Part shown: one piece after another, positions 27,559 through 36,434 of the stretch
How the letters are laid out: each line of letters begins with the position of its first letter
Position numbering within the stretch: the first letter of the stretch is position 1
NCBI RefSeq assembly: GCF_900000175.1
Contig: NZ_CWGJ01000027.1
Span: forward strand, 1-64,000
Reading direction: 5' to 3'
DNA: 64,000 nt
Origin: Estrella lausannensis
Lineage (GTDB): Bacteria; Chlamydiota; Chlamydiia; Chlamydiales; Criblamydiaceae
The notes under the pieces: model-generated
Seen by the model: the letters and a program-made list of their open reading frames with translations, nothing else
The model's database searches: none
Told to the model about the DNA's origin: nothing
Position numbers and translations under genes: made by a program

Positions 27559-28794
27559 ATGTTCCTGATACTCATAAGACAACTCGAGTCCTTCTTTGAT
27601 TTTCACATGCCTCATGTTTTTGAGTACTATTCCACACGCATTATTCTCTCTGCGATCACTGCACTGATTCTCTCTATCTTTCTGGGGCCTTCGTTTATCA
27701 ATAAGCTCTATCAGCTGAAGATAGGACAACCCATCAGGAAGGAAGATTGCCCTCTCCTTGGGGATTTGCACCACAAAAAACAAGATACTCCCACCATGGG
27801 GGGACTTTTGATCTTGGCATCCATGCTCTTTTCCATGTTTCTCTGGATGGATTTGAAGCATCCTTTTACTTTCATTCTCTTTTTGGCCACTGTGACTTTC
27901 GGGTTTCTGGGGGCGTATGACGATTTCCTGAAACTCAAGTGGAAAAACCCTAAAGGGCTGTCCGCTAAAAAAAAGATGGGAATCCAGCTTCTTTTTTCAG
28001 TCCTAGTCGCCATCTATCTTTTGGTGCCGGGTGTTTCTGAAAGTGTCAAATTGGGCTCTTGGTTCGATCCTCCCGTCATCAAGGAGCAGGTTGCCTTCAA
28101 AAGCTACAAAAGCGCGGAGGTACCCCCTGAAAATGTGGCGCGCACGCTTTCCCTTAACGAGTATGCCAGCAGGCTTTATATTCCCTTCTTCAAAGAGCCG
28201 CTGGCCAATTTCCAGGGAGTGGCCGTTTTGCTTCCCGCCCTGCTGATGGTCTTTGTGATTACAGGGGCGTCGAACGCCGTCAACTTAACAGACGGACTGG
28301 ATGGATTGGCATCGGGGTGTTTGATTATGGTCGCGATGTGTCTTGCGCTCATTGCCTTTGTCTCCAATCACATTGATTTGGCCGGCTATCTGAACATCCT
28401 TTATATCGAGGGGAGTGGAGAGATTGCGATCTACATGGCAGGGCTGATCGGAGCTTGTCTTGGCTTTCTTTGGTACAACAGCCATCCTGCCCAAGTTTTT
28501 ATGGGTGATACAGGATCGCTGGCATTGGGTGGTATCTTAGGGGTCGTCGCAGTGCTTTTAAAAAGAGAGATGCTCCTTGGCTTAATCGGAGGGATTTTTG
28601 TTGCCGAAGCGCTGTCGGTCATCTTGCAGGTAACGAGCTTTAAGCTGCGCAACAAGAAGCGGATTTTTCTCTGCGCACCCCTGCACCACCATTTCGAATA
28701 CAAGGGGTGGCCAGAAACTAAAGTTGTCATCCGATTTTGGATCATCGCTTTCCTGCTGGCCATTGTCGGCCTCGCTTCGCTTAAATTTCAGTAG
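27559..28794 (+). CDS. mraY: Phospho-N-acetylmuramoyl-pentapeptide transferase
   Basis: MraY makes lipid I at the inner membrane. This 411-residue polytopic protein carries the family motifs HHKKQDTPTMGGL, FLGAYDDFLKL, NLTDGLDGLASG and the C-terminal APLHHHFEYKGWPE. Between about residues 150 and 220 it has an extra extracytoplasmic-looking stretch (residues around SYKSAEVPPENVARTL), so it is longer than the typical 330-360. It is followed by murD after 8 nt, as in Chlamydia. Confidence 0.95.
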   Translation: MFLILIRQLESFFDFHMPHVFEYYSTRIILSAITALILSIFLGPSFINKLYQLKIGQPIRKEDCPLLGDLHHKKQDTPTMGGLLILASMLFSMFLWMDLKHPFTFILFLATVTFGFLGAYDDFLKLKWKNPKGLSAKKKMGIQLLFSVLVAIYLLVPGVSESVKLGSWFDPPVIKEQVAFKSYKSAEVPPENVARTLSLNEYASRLYIPFFKEPLANFQGVAVLLPALLMVFVITGASNAVNLTDGLDGLASGCLIMVAMCLALIAFVSNHIDLAGYLNILYIEGSGEIAIYMAGLIGACLGFLWYNSHPAQVFMGDTGSLALGGILGVVAVLLKREMLLGLIGGIFVAEALSVILQVTSFKLRNKKRIFLCAPLHHHFEYKGWPETKVVIRFWIIAFLLAIVGLASLKFQ

Positions 28795-28802
28795 GCAGAA
28801 AT

Positions 28803-30131
28803 ATGGAGCGGTTTAAAACGAAAAGAGTATTGATAGCAGGTCTCGGAAAAAGCGGAAAATCGGCTTGTCGCTGGCTCTTAAACAAGGGCGCCTCTCTTTT
28901 CTGCTTCGATGATCAGCAAATGAATAAAGAGCATGATCCCGAGGCAAAGGAGCTTATCGGAAAGGGCTTGAAAATGGTCTCCATCAAATCCGCTCTTGAA
29001 GACTCTTTTGACATGATGGTGGTCTCTCCCGGTTTCCCAAGGACGCATGCAGTCTATGAGAAGTTTATCCGTGAAAGCAAACCGGTGATCGGCGAGATGG
29101 AGCTTGCATTTTGTCAACTAGACAAGAAAGCGGTGGGCGTCACCGGAACCAACGGGAAGACGACAGTCGTCTCAAAAATTGCTCATTGCCTCAAGGATAA
29201 CGGAATTAAAGGGGAAGCGCTTGGGAATATCGGAACGCCCCTTCTTCAGGCAGTTGAAAGACAGGGCGAAATCGATGTTTTTGTTGTCGAGATCAGCTCG
29301 TATCAGCTAGAAACTTTGACGACCGCAAGACTGTCCTCGGGATGTATTCTCAATATCACTCCTGACCACCTCGACCGATACAGTTCGATGGAGGAGTACG
29401 CACTGACAAAAGGACTGATGGGGAGAGTGGTTGTTCCTGAAGGCCGCCTCTATGTGGAGGAGAAAACCTTGAAATCATGGGGCAAGTGGATCGACCATCC
29501 GGGCACCATGGCTTTTGGGTTCAGCCCCGAGTGCGATGTAGCTTTGGTGAACGGAACTATCAGGCGCTTTGGAGTGACCGAAATTCGGCTGCCTGATGAA
29601 TTTGGCAGAGCGGCCCCCCACGATCTTGAAAATATGCTTGCATCCTACGCCCTTTTAAGGGATCTGGATCTTTCTGCTGAAGACATACTCCGCTCTTTCA
29701 AAGCTTTCAAAAAACCGCCTCACCGGATCGAGTTCATCAGAGAGGTGCAAGGGGTTTCATTTTTTGACGACAGTAAAGGAACTAATGTTGATGCGGTTCT
29801 TAAAGCCGTCTCTTCGATGGAAGGTCGCGTCCTTCTGATAGCAGGAGGGGTGGACAAAGGGGCGTCCTATACCCTTTGGATACCCCACTTTCAGGGGAAA
29901 GTTGTCAAAATCATTGCAATCGGAGAGGCCAGGGAGAAAATTAAGAATGAGCTTTCCACTATGTTTCCTGTGGAACTCTGTTCATCCTTGCAAGAGGCTG
30001 TGGATACAGCCTTTCGTTCAGCTAAGAAGGGCGACTCCGTGTTGCTCTCTCCCGGCTGCTCCAGTTTTGACATGTTCCGCGATTATAAGCATCGGGGAGA
30101 TGAGTTTAAAAAGATCGTATTGACTCTTTAA
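28803..30131 (+). CDS. murD: UDP-N-acetylmuramoylalanine--D-glutamate ligase
   Basis: MurD adds D-Glu to UDP-MurNAc-L-Ala. The 442-residue chain has the N-terminal Rossmann-like segment VLIAGLGKSGKSACRWL, the P-loop GVTGTNGKTTVVSKI, FVVEISSYQLETL and ITPDHLDRY, and the C-terminal FDDSKGTNVDAVLKA and LLSPGCSSFDMF. Length is normal. It belongs to the mraY-murD-LysM-ftsW operon. Confidence 0.96.
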   Translation: MERFKTKRVLIAGLGKSGKSACRWLLNKGASLFCFDDQQMNKEHDPEAKELIGKGLKMVSIKSALEDSFDMMVVSPGFPRTHAVYEKFIRESKPVIGEMELAFCQLDKKAVGVTGTNGKTTVVSKIAHCLKDNGIKGEALGNIGTPLLQAVERQGEIDVFVVEISSYQLETLTTARLSSGCILNITPDHLDRYSSMEEYALTKGLMGRVVVPEGRLYVEEKTLKSWGKWIDHPGTMAFGFSPECDVALVNGTIRRFGVTEIRLPDEFGRAAPHDLENMLASYALLRDLDLSAEDILRSFKAFKKPPHRIEFIREVQGVSFFDDSKGTNVDAVLKAVSSMEGRVLLIAGGVDKGASYTLWIPHFQGKVVKIIAIGEAREKIKNELSTMFPVELCSSLQEAVDTAFRSAKKGDSVLLSPGCSSFDMFRDYKHRGDEFKKIVLTL

Positions 30132-30145
30132 CAAATGAGGAATTC

Positions 30146-30874
30146 ATGAGCCGAAGAGATATCATCATCATAGCAGTGTTAACCAATATCGGATTGCTTG
30201 CCGTTCTGTTCATGATGGCGATCAATACTGAGGACGAAACCAGGGACACCCCTCTTGTCGAAGAGGTGCATGTCGTCCAGCCTGAAGCCGGTATGGAAAT
30301 TAAGGCAGGCGACAAAGATAAAGTGGTTCTGGCACAGCACAACGAGGCAGATGAAGTAGACACGCTGCTTAAGGATTTTGCTGAATCGAATTCGATCGAG
30401 TCTGAAAAAATCAAAGACAGCCTCTTGGTGGAGCCAGAGTTTCTCAATAAAGGTGTTGAGGATGAGGTAATGAGCGATAAGCCAGCGCCAACAAAAACGC
30501 AAGGCAACGAGCAGTATATTGAGGTCACTGTCAAAAAAGGTGATGTCTTAAGCAAAATTGCCAAAGCGAATGGCACTACCGTTCAAAAGATAAAAAAGTT
30601 GAATAACTTAACATCGGATCAGTTGAAGGTAGGCCAGACGCTGAAGATTCCGCATGAGGGCAAGTCCTCGAGCCTGCCTGTCAGGCAGGATACAAAATCG
30701 AGTGATTTGGTTGCAGGCGGCACCAGCGACTACTATGTCATCCAAACCGGGGACAACCCTTGGAAAATCGCGAAGAAATTCAATATCAGCGTCGGCGATT
30801 TTTTGAAGATGAACAATATGGATGAAAAGAAAGCGAAAAACCTTAAGGTTGGACAGAGGGTTCGCGTAAAATAA
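30146..30874 (+). CDS. nlpD: LysM-domain membrane-anchored protein (chlamydial NlpD position)
   Basis: This 242-residue protein has a single N-terminal membrane segment (about 8-24), an acidic extracytoplasmic linker and two LysM domains (about 130-170: VKKGDVLSKIAKANGTTVQK; about 195-242: IQTGDNPWKIAKKFNISVGD). LysM binds peptidoglycan glycans. The place between murD and ftsW is that of chlamydial nlpD. No M23 peptidase domain is present. A role at the septum with FtsW is an inference from position. Confidence 0.87.
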   Translation: MSRRDIIIIAVLTNIGLLAVLFMMAINTEDETRDTPLVEEVHVVQPEAGMEIKAGDKDKVVLAQHNEADEVDTLLKDFAESNSIESEKIKDSLLVEPEFLNKGVEDEVMSDKPAPTKTQGNEQYIEVTVKKGDVLSKIAKANGTTVQKIKKLNNLTSDQLKVGQTLKIPHEGKSSSLPVRQDTKSSDLVAGGTSDYYVIQTGDNPWKIAKKFNISVGDFLKMNNMDEKKAKNLKVGQRVRVK

Positions 30875-30933
30875 CATTAAAAAAGCACTTGTGGGGTCAG
30901 CGTCGGCTGCCCCCCAAGCGCCTTAAGAAGGCA

Positions 30934-32037
30934 ATGAATCAGCGCACCTTTCTTCTATTTCTGATCGTTTTTGTGATCTTTCTGATCGGGCTTGTCGTGA
31001 TCTTCAGCACAACGAGCGCTGAGGTGCTCGATCAGGACTTATCCATCAGCACACATCACGCCCTAGTTAAACAAATGATTTACTTTGCGGCCGGCTGTGT
31101 GGCCTCCGGCTTGGTCTTCATGACCGGATATCAGGGATTTGTCCGCAAGAGCCCCTGGATCTTGGGCCTGCTCGTCATTTTTTTGGTGCTCGTTCTTATT
31201 CCCGGAATAGGAAAAGAGGTGAACGGCGCCAAGCGCTGGATCGCCTTGATGGGTTTTCAGTTTCAACCGTCAGAATTCGTTAAGATTGCCACTCCTGCGT
31301 TTTTTATCTGGGCTGCCGCCAAGCGAGGCTTTGCCGATATCACCTTTAAGCAGTTTTTGCTCATACTCTCTCTTGCCATGATACCGATCGTGTTAATCGC
31401 AATTGAGCCAAACAACGGCACTGCCTTCGTCGTCTTTCTCTCGCTCATCGTCCTTTTTTTTCTGATGCGCATTAAAGCCAAGTATTGGGCGTTGCCTCTG
31501 ATGGTGATCGTGCTGGCGGGAGGAGCCTTTGCATCCCAGCTTCCCTATGTCAAGGGGCGTATCCGCGTTTATATGAATCCTGAAGCGGACTTGCTCGGCA
31601 AAGGGCATCAGCCGTATCAGGCAAAAATCGCCACCGGTTCCGGCAAGATAATCGGAAAGGGTCCGGGCAAGAGCCTGCAAAAACTTAGCTATCTCCCGGA
31701 AGCGCAGAACGACTATATCGCCGCCATTTTCGGTGAAGAGTTTGGATTTGTTGGCATCAGCGTGTTGATTTTGCTCTACAGCACACTCATCTATCTCGGC
31801 TTTTCAATCGCTGCCCTCGCGGCCGATAAGACAGGCTTTTTACTCGGGGGGGTGCTTACTTTCCTGATCGGTTTTCAGGCATTTTTAAATCTAGGCGTTG
31901 TGTCGGGACTCCTTCCCTCAACCGGTTTGAACCTGCCCTTGTTCAGTCAAGGGGGTACTTCTTTGATAGCGAATTTGACGGAAATTGGGCTCCTGGCCAG
32001 TATATCTAGTAATTTTTCAGTTAAGGACAGAGTATGA
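30934..32037 (+). CDS. ftsW: FtsW/RodA-family septal peptidoglycan polymerase
   Basis: SEDS proteins polymerise glycan strands from lipid II. This 367-residue polytopic protein has NGAKRWIALMGFQFQPSEFV, then SYLPEAQNDYIAAIFGEEFG and GLNLPLFSQGGTSLIANL, all diagnostic. ATG 30934 (RBS AAGAAGG) was chosen over an upstream in-frame TTG whose N-terminus (a cluster of Pro and Arg) does not fit the family. The stop overlaps the next start (ATGA). Confidence 0.95.
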   Translation: MNQRTFLLFLIVFVIFLIGLVVIFSTTSAEVLDQDLSISTHHALVKQMIYFAAGCVASGLVFMTGYQGFVRKSPWILGLLVIFLVLVLIPGIGKEVNGAKRWIALMGFQFQPSEFVKIATPAFFIWAAAKRGFADITFKQFLLILSLAMIPIVLIAIEPNNGTAFVVFLSLIVLFFLMRIKAKYWALPLMVIVLAGGAFASQLPYVKGRIRVYMNPEADLLGKGHQPYQAKIATGSGKIIGKGPGKSLQKLSYLPEAQNDYIAAIFGEEFGFVGISVLILLYSTLIYLGFSIAALAADKTGFLLGGVLTFLIGFQAFLNLGVVSGLLPSTGLNLPLFSQGGTSLIANLTEIGLLASISSNFSVKDRV

Positions 32038-34451
32038 ATCAAGACGCAAAAGCAAAAGAGACTGCAGGCCCCAACTTAAAGAGTGGTACAATTCTTCTTT
32101 GGACAAGCATAGGTCCAATCCTGCTGCTGCTGGCAGCGCTTATCGGTTCTTTGCAGCAGTCTGCTTTTATCCCATGGCTTGGTGGTATAGCTGCCTTATC
32201 TGCATTGATCGTGTTTTTTCTCGGTTTTAGAGGAACGCTTCTTGCAGCGCTTCTTTTCGGATCCGCTCTCTCGTATCAGTGGGCAACTCATGGGTTTTCC
32301 GAGGGGCCCTTCCCCTTCCTGCTGGCCATTTCCTATTTTTTGGGAGTGTTAGTCTTCTCTCTCGGGCTTTCAGAGTCGCGTGCGCTTTTTGACGAGATGG
32401 AAAAAGAATCCAAAAGCCGTCTTTCAGCCCTTTGGAAGCTTGAAGAGAAAACGAGGAACGAAGAGAAACGCTTTGGACAAGAGCTTGCCAAGCAGCAAAA
32501 AAATCCCGTAGACGCTAAAGATCAGGAGAAGGAGCTGCAGCTGAAAAAACTGCAGAAGGAACTGGAAGATGAAAGACGTGAAAAGGAGAGCGGTTTAAAG
32601 CAGCTTGAAGAGCTGAAGGCAAGGTTGGAGAGTGCCTCACGTGACAGGCAGCAGGAAGAGGAGAGGGATCTTAGGGTACAACAAGAGCACGAAAAAGCGC
32701 TTGCCGCACTCAAGAGCGAATTGGCTGAAGCCAACCGACAGCTTCAGGATCATGAGAGTGAGGAAATCCGCCAGCGCACGATCCAAAAAGAGATGTCTTC
32801 CATGATCGAGCGGTTAACGGAAGAGCAGGAGGTTCTGACAGATGCCTTGGTGAAAGGAGAGGAAACCGCTCAGAGTCAGTTGGAAAAAAGCGCCGCATTG
32901 CAAAAGGCAATGGAGGAGTTGGAGGAGAAGCTTCTTGAAAAAGAGGAGAAGTTCAACACGCTTTCCCAAGAATTGCAGCAGATAGGGCATGGGTATAAAG
33001 AGAAAGAGTTTGTCTTAAGAGGCATCTTGCAAGAGGCGAATGCACGAAACGCGCAGCTCGAGAGGGAATTGAAGGATTTGCGCTCAAAATCTTCTGTCCA
33101 ATCCGCTTCGCAGGAGAGCCTCGACGCTAAAGAACAAGAGATTAGAGAACTCAAAGAAAGGCAAGCGGAAATCACGAGAGAGCTTGCTGAGCGCAAAGTT
33201 GAAATTGAGCAGGCTGAGACGCTTAAAGAGAGGATCAAAGCCCTTGAAGAAGAAAGAGAACTCCTTTCCGCTGAACGCGAGAGCGTCATCGCCGCGAAAG
33301 AGGCCGAGGTGGAGTCTGTAAAAGGTCAGCTGAAGTCACTGCAAGAAGAGCTTGAAAGGCAGGCTGAGGAAAGAAGAGCTGCTGACGAAGAGAGAATCAA
33401 AGCCCTTGAAGAGGAAAAAGAACTCCTTTCTGCTGAACGCGAAAGCGTCATCGCCGCGAAAGAGGCCGAGGTGCAGTCTGTAAAAGATCAGCTGAAGTCA
33501 CTGCAAGAAGAGCTTGAAAGGCAGGCTGAGGAAAGAAGAGCTGCTGACGAAGAGAGAATCAAAGCCCTTGAAGAGGAAAAAGAACTCCTTTCTGCTGAAC
33601 GCGAAAGCGTCATCGCCGCGAAAGAGGCCGAGGTGCAGTCTGTAACAGATCAGCTGAAGTCACTCAAGGAAGAGCTTGAAAGGCAGGCTGAGGAAAGAAG
33701 AGCTGCTGACGAAGAGAGAATCAAAGCCCTTGAAGAGGAAAAAGAACTCCTTTCTGCTGAACGCGAAAGTGTCATCGCCGCGAAAGAGGCCGAGGTGGAG
33801 TCTGTAAAAGATCAGCTGAAGTCACTGCAGGAAGAGCTTGAAAGGCAGGCTGAGGAAAGAAGGGCTGCTGACGAACAAATGCTGGATGTTCTGAAAGCGG
33901 AAAATGAGCAGTATTTGCAAAAGCACGAAAGCTTGAAACTTTCTCTGGAAGAGAAGCAAGCAGAGGTCTCTTCGTTGCGCACTGAATTGGAGCGGCAGAT
34001 AGAGAGAGCTGCAGCGGCAGAAGTCGTGGTAGAAGGCAGTCCTAAAGAAATGAAGAAGAAGATGGACGCTGCGATTAAAGAGAGAGACAAGTTCAAAGAA
34101 ATTTTGGGTGAGCTTAAAACTTTACGTAAAGAGGATACAAAGAAACTCAAGGAAGTGCAAGCTCAGCTCAAGCAGCTGAAGCAACAGTTCGCAGATAAAT
34201 CGGAAGCACTTGATGATTCCAGGAAGTCCCTTTTCCACATGCAGGAGAAGCTCCTCATTCTACAGAGGGAAGCCGAGGAGAGACCCGACAGTGACCGTTC
34301 TGAGGTGGAGCGCCTTTTGGAGCGGCAGATCGGCAAGATGGAACGGGAGAGAAAAGAGTTGCTTATCGAGCATCAGGAAGAGGTGACGGCCCTGCAGGAG
34401 ATCATCGATGCTCTCTCGAGCCGCCAACCTCAGGACGCTTTGACGAGCTGA
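32034..34451 (+). CDS. Membrane-anchored coiled-coil protein coupled to ftsW
   Basis: This 805-residue protein of unknown function overlaps ftsW by 4 nt. It has about four hydrophobic segments at 18-115, followed by nearly 700 residues of uninterrupted Glu/Lys/Leu coiled coil to the C-terminus. Residues about 399-614 are four tandem copies of a 54-residue unit (starting ERIKALEEEKELLSAERESV). It has no enzymatic motif. Tight coupling to ftsW inside the mur/fts cluster suggests a cell-division or envelope scaffold. Weak resemblance to myosin/SMC-like proteins is expected for any coiled coil and means little. An inclusion-membrane protein is an alternative, but the four-segment N-terminus is not the classic bilobed form. 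Confidence 0.82.
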   Translation: MNQDAKAKETAGPNLKSGTILLWTSIGPILLLLAALIGSLQQSAFIPWLGGIAALSALIVFFLGFRGTLLAALLFGSALSYQWATHGFSEGPFPFLLAISYFLGVLVFSLGLSESRALFDEMEKESKSRLSALWKLEEKTRNEEKRFGQELAKQQKNPVDAKDQEKELQLKKLQKELEDERREKESGLKQLEELKARLESASRDRQQEEERDLRVQQEHEKALAALKSELAEANRQLQDHESEEIRQRTIQKEMSSMIERLTEEQEVLTDALVKGEETAQSQLEKSAALQKAMEELEEKLLEKEEKFNTLSQELQQIGHGYKEKEFVLRGILQEANARNAQLERELKDLRSKSSVQSASQESLDAKEQEIRELKERQAEITRELAERKVEIEQAETLKERIKALEEERELLSAERESVIAAKEAEVESVKGQLKSLQEELERQAEERRAADEERIKALEEEKELLSAERESVIAAKEAEVQSVKDQLKSLQEELERQAEERRAADEERIKALEEEKELLSAERESVIAAKEAEVQSVTDQLKSLKEELERQAEERRAADEERIKALEEEKELLSAERESVIAAKEAEVESVKDQLKSLQEELERQAEERRAADEQMLDVLKAENEQYLQKHESLKLSLEEKQAEVSSLRTELERQIERAAAAEVVVEGSPKEMKKKMDAAIKERDKFKEILGELKTLRKEDTKKLKEVQAQLKQLKQQFADKSEALDDSRKSLFHMQEKLLILQREAEERPDSDRSEVERLLERQIGKMERERKELLIEHQEEVTALQEIIDALSSRQPQDALTS
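33228..33875 (+). repeat. Four tandem 162-bp repeats inside the coiled-coil gene
   Basis: Copies start at 33228, 33390, 33552 and 33714 and are nearly identical at the DNA level, with a few substitutions (for example GGTCAG/GATCAG). Near-identity at synonymous sites indicates recent duplication or homogenisation. Each encodes 54 residues and keeps the reading frame. Confidence 0.93.
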
Positions 34452-34459
34452 ACGTGCGC

Positions 34460-34528
34460 CTAACGTGTCTCGAAATTTAGGGTTTTAGCTTGATGAAAGC
34501 CCCAAATTTCGAGACACGTTTGGTATAG
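34460..34528. repeat. Family 1-related palindrome after the coiled-coil gene
   Basis: The arms AACGTGTCTCGAAATTT and AAATTTCGAGACACGTTTGG pair perfectly over 17 bp, with an 18-nt centre plus GGGTTTTAGC. It lies 8 nt after the stop codon and may also act as an RNA hairpin between convergent genes. Confidence 0.7.
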
Positions 34529-34533
34529 AGCCT

Positions 34534-34552
34534 AAAGGGCGCTGCAGCCCTT
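34534..34552 (-). terminator. Short stem-loop downstream of map
   Basis: AAGGGC / GCCCTT with a 6-nt loop lies 11 nt beyond the map stop codon. The T run is only TTT, so termination function is uncertain. Confidence 0.35.
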
Positions 34553-34562
34553 CAAAAGACTC

Positions 34563-35477
34563 TTAGATGAAGCGCTCCGCTTCGGATTTGTAGTCGAGAT
34601 GCCACGGAGTCAGAATTTCGCAGCCGGTTTCGGTGACAAGAATCATATGCTCCCACTGAGCGCTCGGCTTCCCATCTACAGTCCTTGCAGTCCAGCCATC
34701 GCGGATGTCGATCACAGCTCCTTTCTTTCCGGCATTGATCATCGGTTCGATGGTGAAGATCATTCCTGGAACGAGGGGGGTTGTGTTCTTGTTTCTGTGG
34801 TGGCAAACCTGGGGTCCTTCATGGAATTCGATGCCTACACCGTGCCCCACGAACTGGTTGACGACAGAGCATCCGTGCTTCGCTGCGAAATCTTCGATGA
34901 TGTCTCCGATTTTATTGAGGGGCAGTCCGGGCTTGACGGCCTCGACAGCGCGCATCAGGCAATGATAGGATACAAACGAGACCAATTTTTTTTCTGGAGT
35001 CGTTTCGCCGATGATGACCATTTTGCTGCAATCGCCGTAATATCCGTCTAAAATACATGTGACGTCGATATTGAGGATGTCGCCGTCCTTCAGTTTTTCG
35101 TTCCCGGGGATGCCGTGACAGATCACTTCATTCAGCGAGGTGCAGATGCTTTTGGGGAAGGGAGGGTCCCCATACCCCAACGGAGCGGGGGTTGCCCCTG
35201 CTTCTTTGTGCAGCTTCACGGCAAAGTCGTCGAGCTCTTTTGTCGTCACGCCGGCTTTGGCGATCTTGCAGGTTTCGTCCAGAATGCGGGCTGCGAGATG
35301 CCCTGCCTGTCTGATTTTGGCGATCTCCTCTTCTGTCTTGATCAGGATATGCTGCTTCCGATAGAGGTCGGATAATCCGGAGGGCTTTGTTTTCTCTAGA
35401 GGTGAAAGAGAGGGGTAGTGGCATTTCTTCCATTTTTTTCCGCTTCCGCACCAGCATGGGTCGTTTCTTCCAGTCAT
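34563..35477 (-). CDS. map: Methionine aminopeptidase with N-terminal SEC-C zinc motif
   Basis: Map removes N-terminal Met from nascent proteins. The 304-residue chain begins with a SEC-C motif (DPCWCGSGKKWKKCH) seen in chlamydial Map, then has the type I peptidase core: ICTSLNEVICHGIPG, metal ligands in NIDVTCILDGYYGDCSK, VGHGVGIEFHEGP and IFTIEPMI. Length agrees with chlamydial Map (about 290). The gene stands alone, convergent with the coiled-coil gene. Confidence 0.96.
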   Translation of the reverse strand: MTGRNDPCWCGSGKKWKKCHYPSLSPLEKTKPSGLSDLYRKQHILIKTEEEIAKIRQAGHLAARILDETCKIAKAGVTTKELDDFAVKLHKEAGATPAPLGYGDPPFPKSICTSLNEVICHGIPGNEKLKDGDILNIDVTCILDGYYGDCSKMVIIGETTPEKKLVSFVSYHCLMRAVEAVKPGLPLNKIGDIIEDFAAKHGCSVVNQFVGHGVGIEFHEGPQVCHHRNKNTTPLVPGMIFTIEPMINAGKKGAVIDIRDGWTARTVDGKPSAQWEHMILVTETGCEILTPWHLDYKSEAERFI

Positions 35478-35521
35478 TTTAGTTCTCTTGTCTTACAGTG
35501 GATTAAATTTATGTATCCCAA

Positions 35522-35596
35522 TATACCGGAAGCGCCTCAAAATTTGGCGTGGGGCTTTCTCTTTGCCAAAAAACCAATGGTGAGACACTCCCGGTA
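35522..35596. repeat. Family 1 palindromic repeat
   Basis: TATACCGGAAGCGCCTCAAA on the left, CTTTGCCAAAAA and GTGAGACACTCCCGGTA on the right. It is joined to a family 2 segment. Confidence 0.7.
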
Positions 35597-35649
35597 AGTA
35601 GCCAAACTCAGAAGCAAAGTATATTGATTTGAGTTTGTGGTTTGTCTCC
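35596..35649. repeat. Family 2 repeat segment
   Basis: AGCCAAACTCAGAAGCAAAG and TATTGATTTGAGTTTGTGG, then TTTGTCTCCTA at the edge of the metQ stop codon. The end GTCTC next to CTA mirrors the other family 2 copies. It touches the metQ 3' end. Confidence 0.6.
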
Positions 35650-36434
35650 TAAAATGCAGGGATTATAGCTCCCTTGTACTTATTTAAAATAAATTCCCGC
35701 ATTTTTTCGGACGTCATAGCGGCCTTTAAGGCTTTAATTTCCGGCCTGTTTTCATCTCCGGCCCGGATGGCGATGATATTGGCGAAAGGGGAGTCCTTGC
35801 TTTCAAGAGCCAAAGCATCTTCCAGGGGGGAAAGCTTAGCTTCCAAGGCGTAATTGGTGTTGATGGCAGCTGCATCTACATCTTCCAGTGAGCGGGGAAG
35901 CATGGCCGCATCCACTTCAATAAACTTGATGTGTTTGGGGTTGTGGGTAATGTTTAGAATCGTCGCTTGCAGATTGGCTGGATTGTCAAGCTGAATAATC
36001 CCTTGCTCATGGAGCAGGTTTAAAGCTCTCGCCTCATTCGTGGGGTCATTAGGAACGGCGACTATCGCGTTGTCTTTTAGTTCTGACAAGGAACGGATTT
36101 TTTTAGAATAAATTCCCATCGGTTCAAGTTCGATTTTGGCCAAGCTCACTATGGGATACTGAAATTGTTTTACTTGTTCTTCCATGAAAGGGAGGTGCTG
36201 GAAGAAATTGGCAGCCACTTCATTGTTTGCAAGCGCACGGTTGGGTAAGTTGTAGTCGTCGGTGATGACAATGATCAGATCGATCCCTTGCGCCTTAAGT
36301 TCGGGTTTTACGAAGTCGAGCATTTGCGCATGCGGCTGAGGTGTTGCAGCTACCTTAAAGCCATTTTCAGGGCTGGAGCAGCCTGAAAGCAGGAGCAGCA
36401 GGTTTACGGCAAATGCCAAGCGGCGTTTATTCAT
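35649..36434 (-). CDS. metQ: Methionine ABC transporter substrate-binding lipoprotein
   Basis: This 261-residue NlpA-family lipoprotein has an N-terminal signal with lipobox LLSGC (Cys about residue 19). The binding-domain motifs are KVAATPQPHAQMLDFVKPEL, IVAVPNDPTNEARAL and FIEVDAAMLPRSLEDVDAAA. It captures methionine for MetNI. It is the last gene of the metN-metI-metQ operon, overlapping metI by 8 nt. Confidence 0.93.
   Translation of the reverse strand: MNKRRLAFAVNLLLLLSGCSSPENGFKVAATPQPHAQMLDFVKPELKAQGIDLIIVITDDYNLPNRALANNEVAANFFQHLPFMEEQVKQFQYPIVSLAKIELEPMGIYSKKIRSLSELKDNAIVAVPNDPTNEARALNLLHEQGIIQLDNPANLQATILNITHNPKHIKFIEVDAAMLPRSLEDVDAAAINTNYALEAKLSPLEDALALESKDSPFANIIAIRAGDENRPEIKALKAAMTSEKMREFILNKYKGAIIPAF

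Noticed and set aside
30889-30933. N-terminal extension of ftsW from a TTG codon
   Set aside because: The extra residues are Pro/Arg-rich and unlike the family; ATG 30934 has a good RBS (AAGAAGG).
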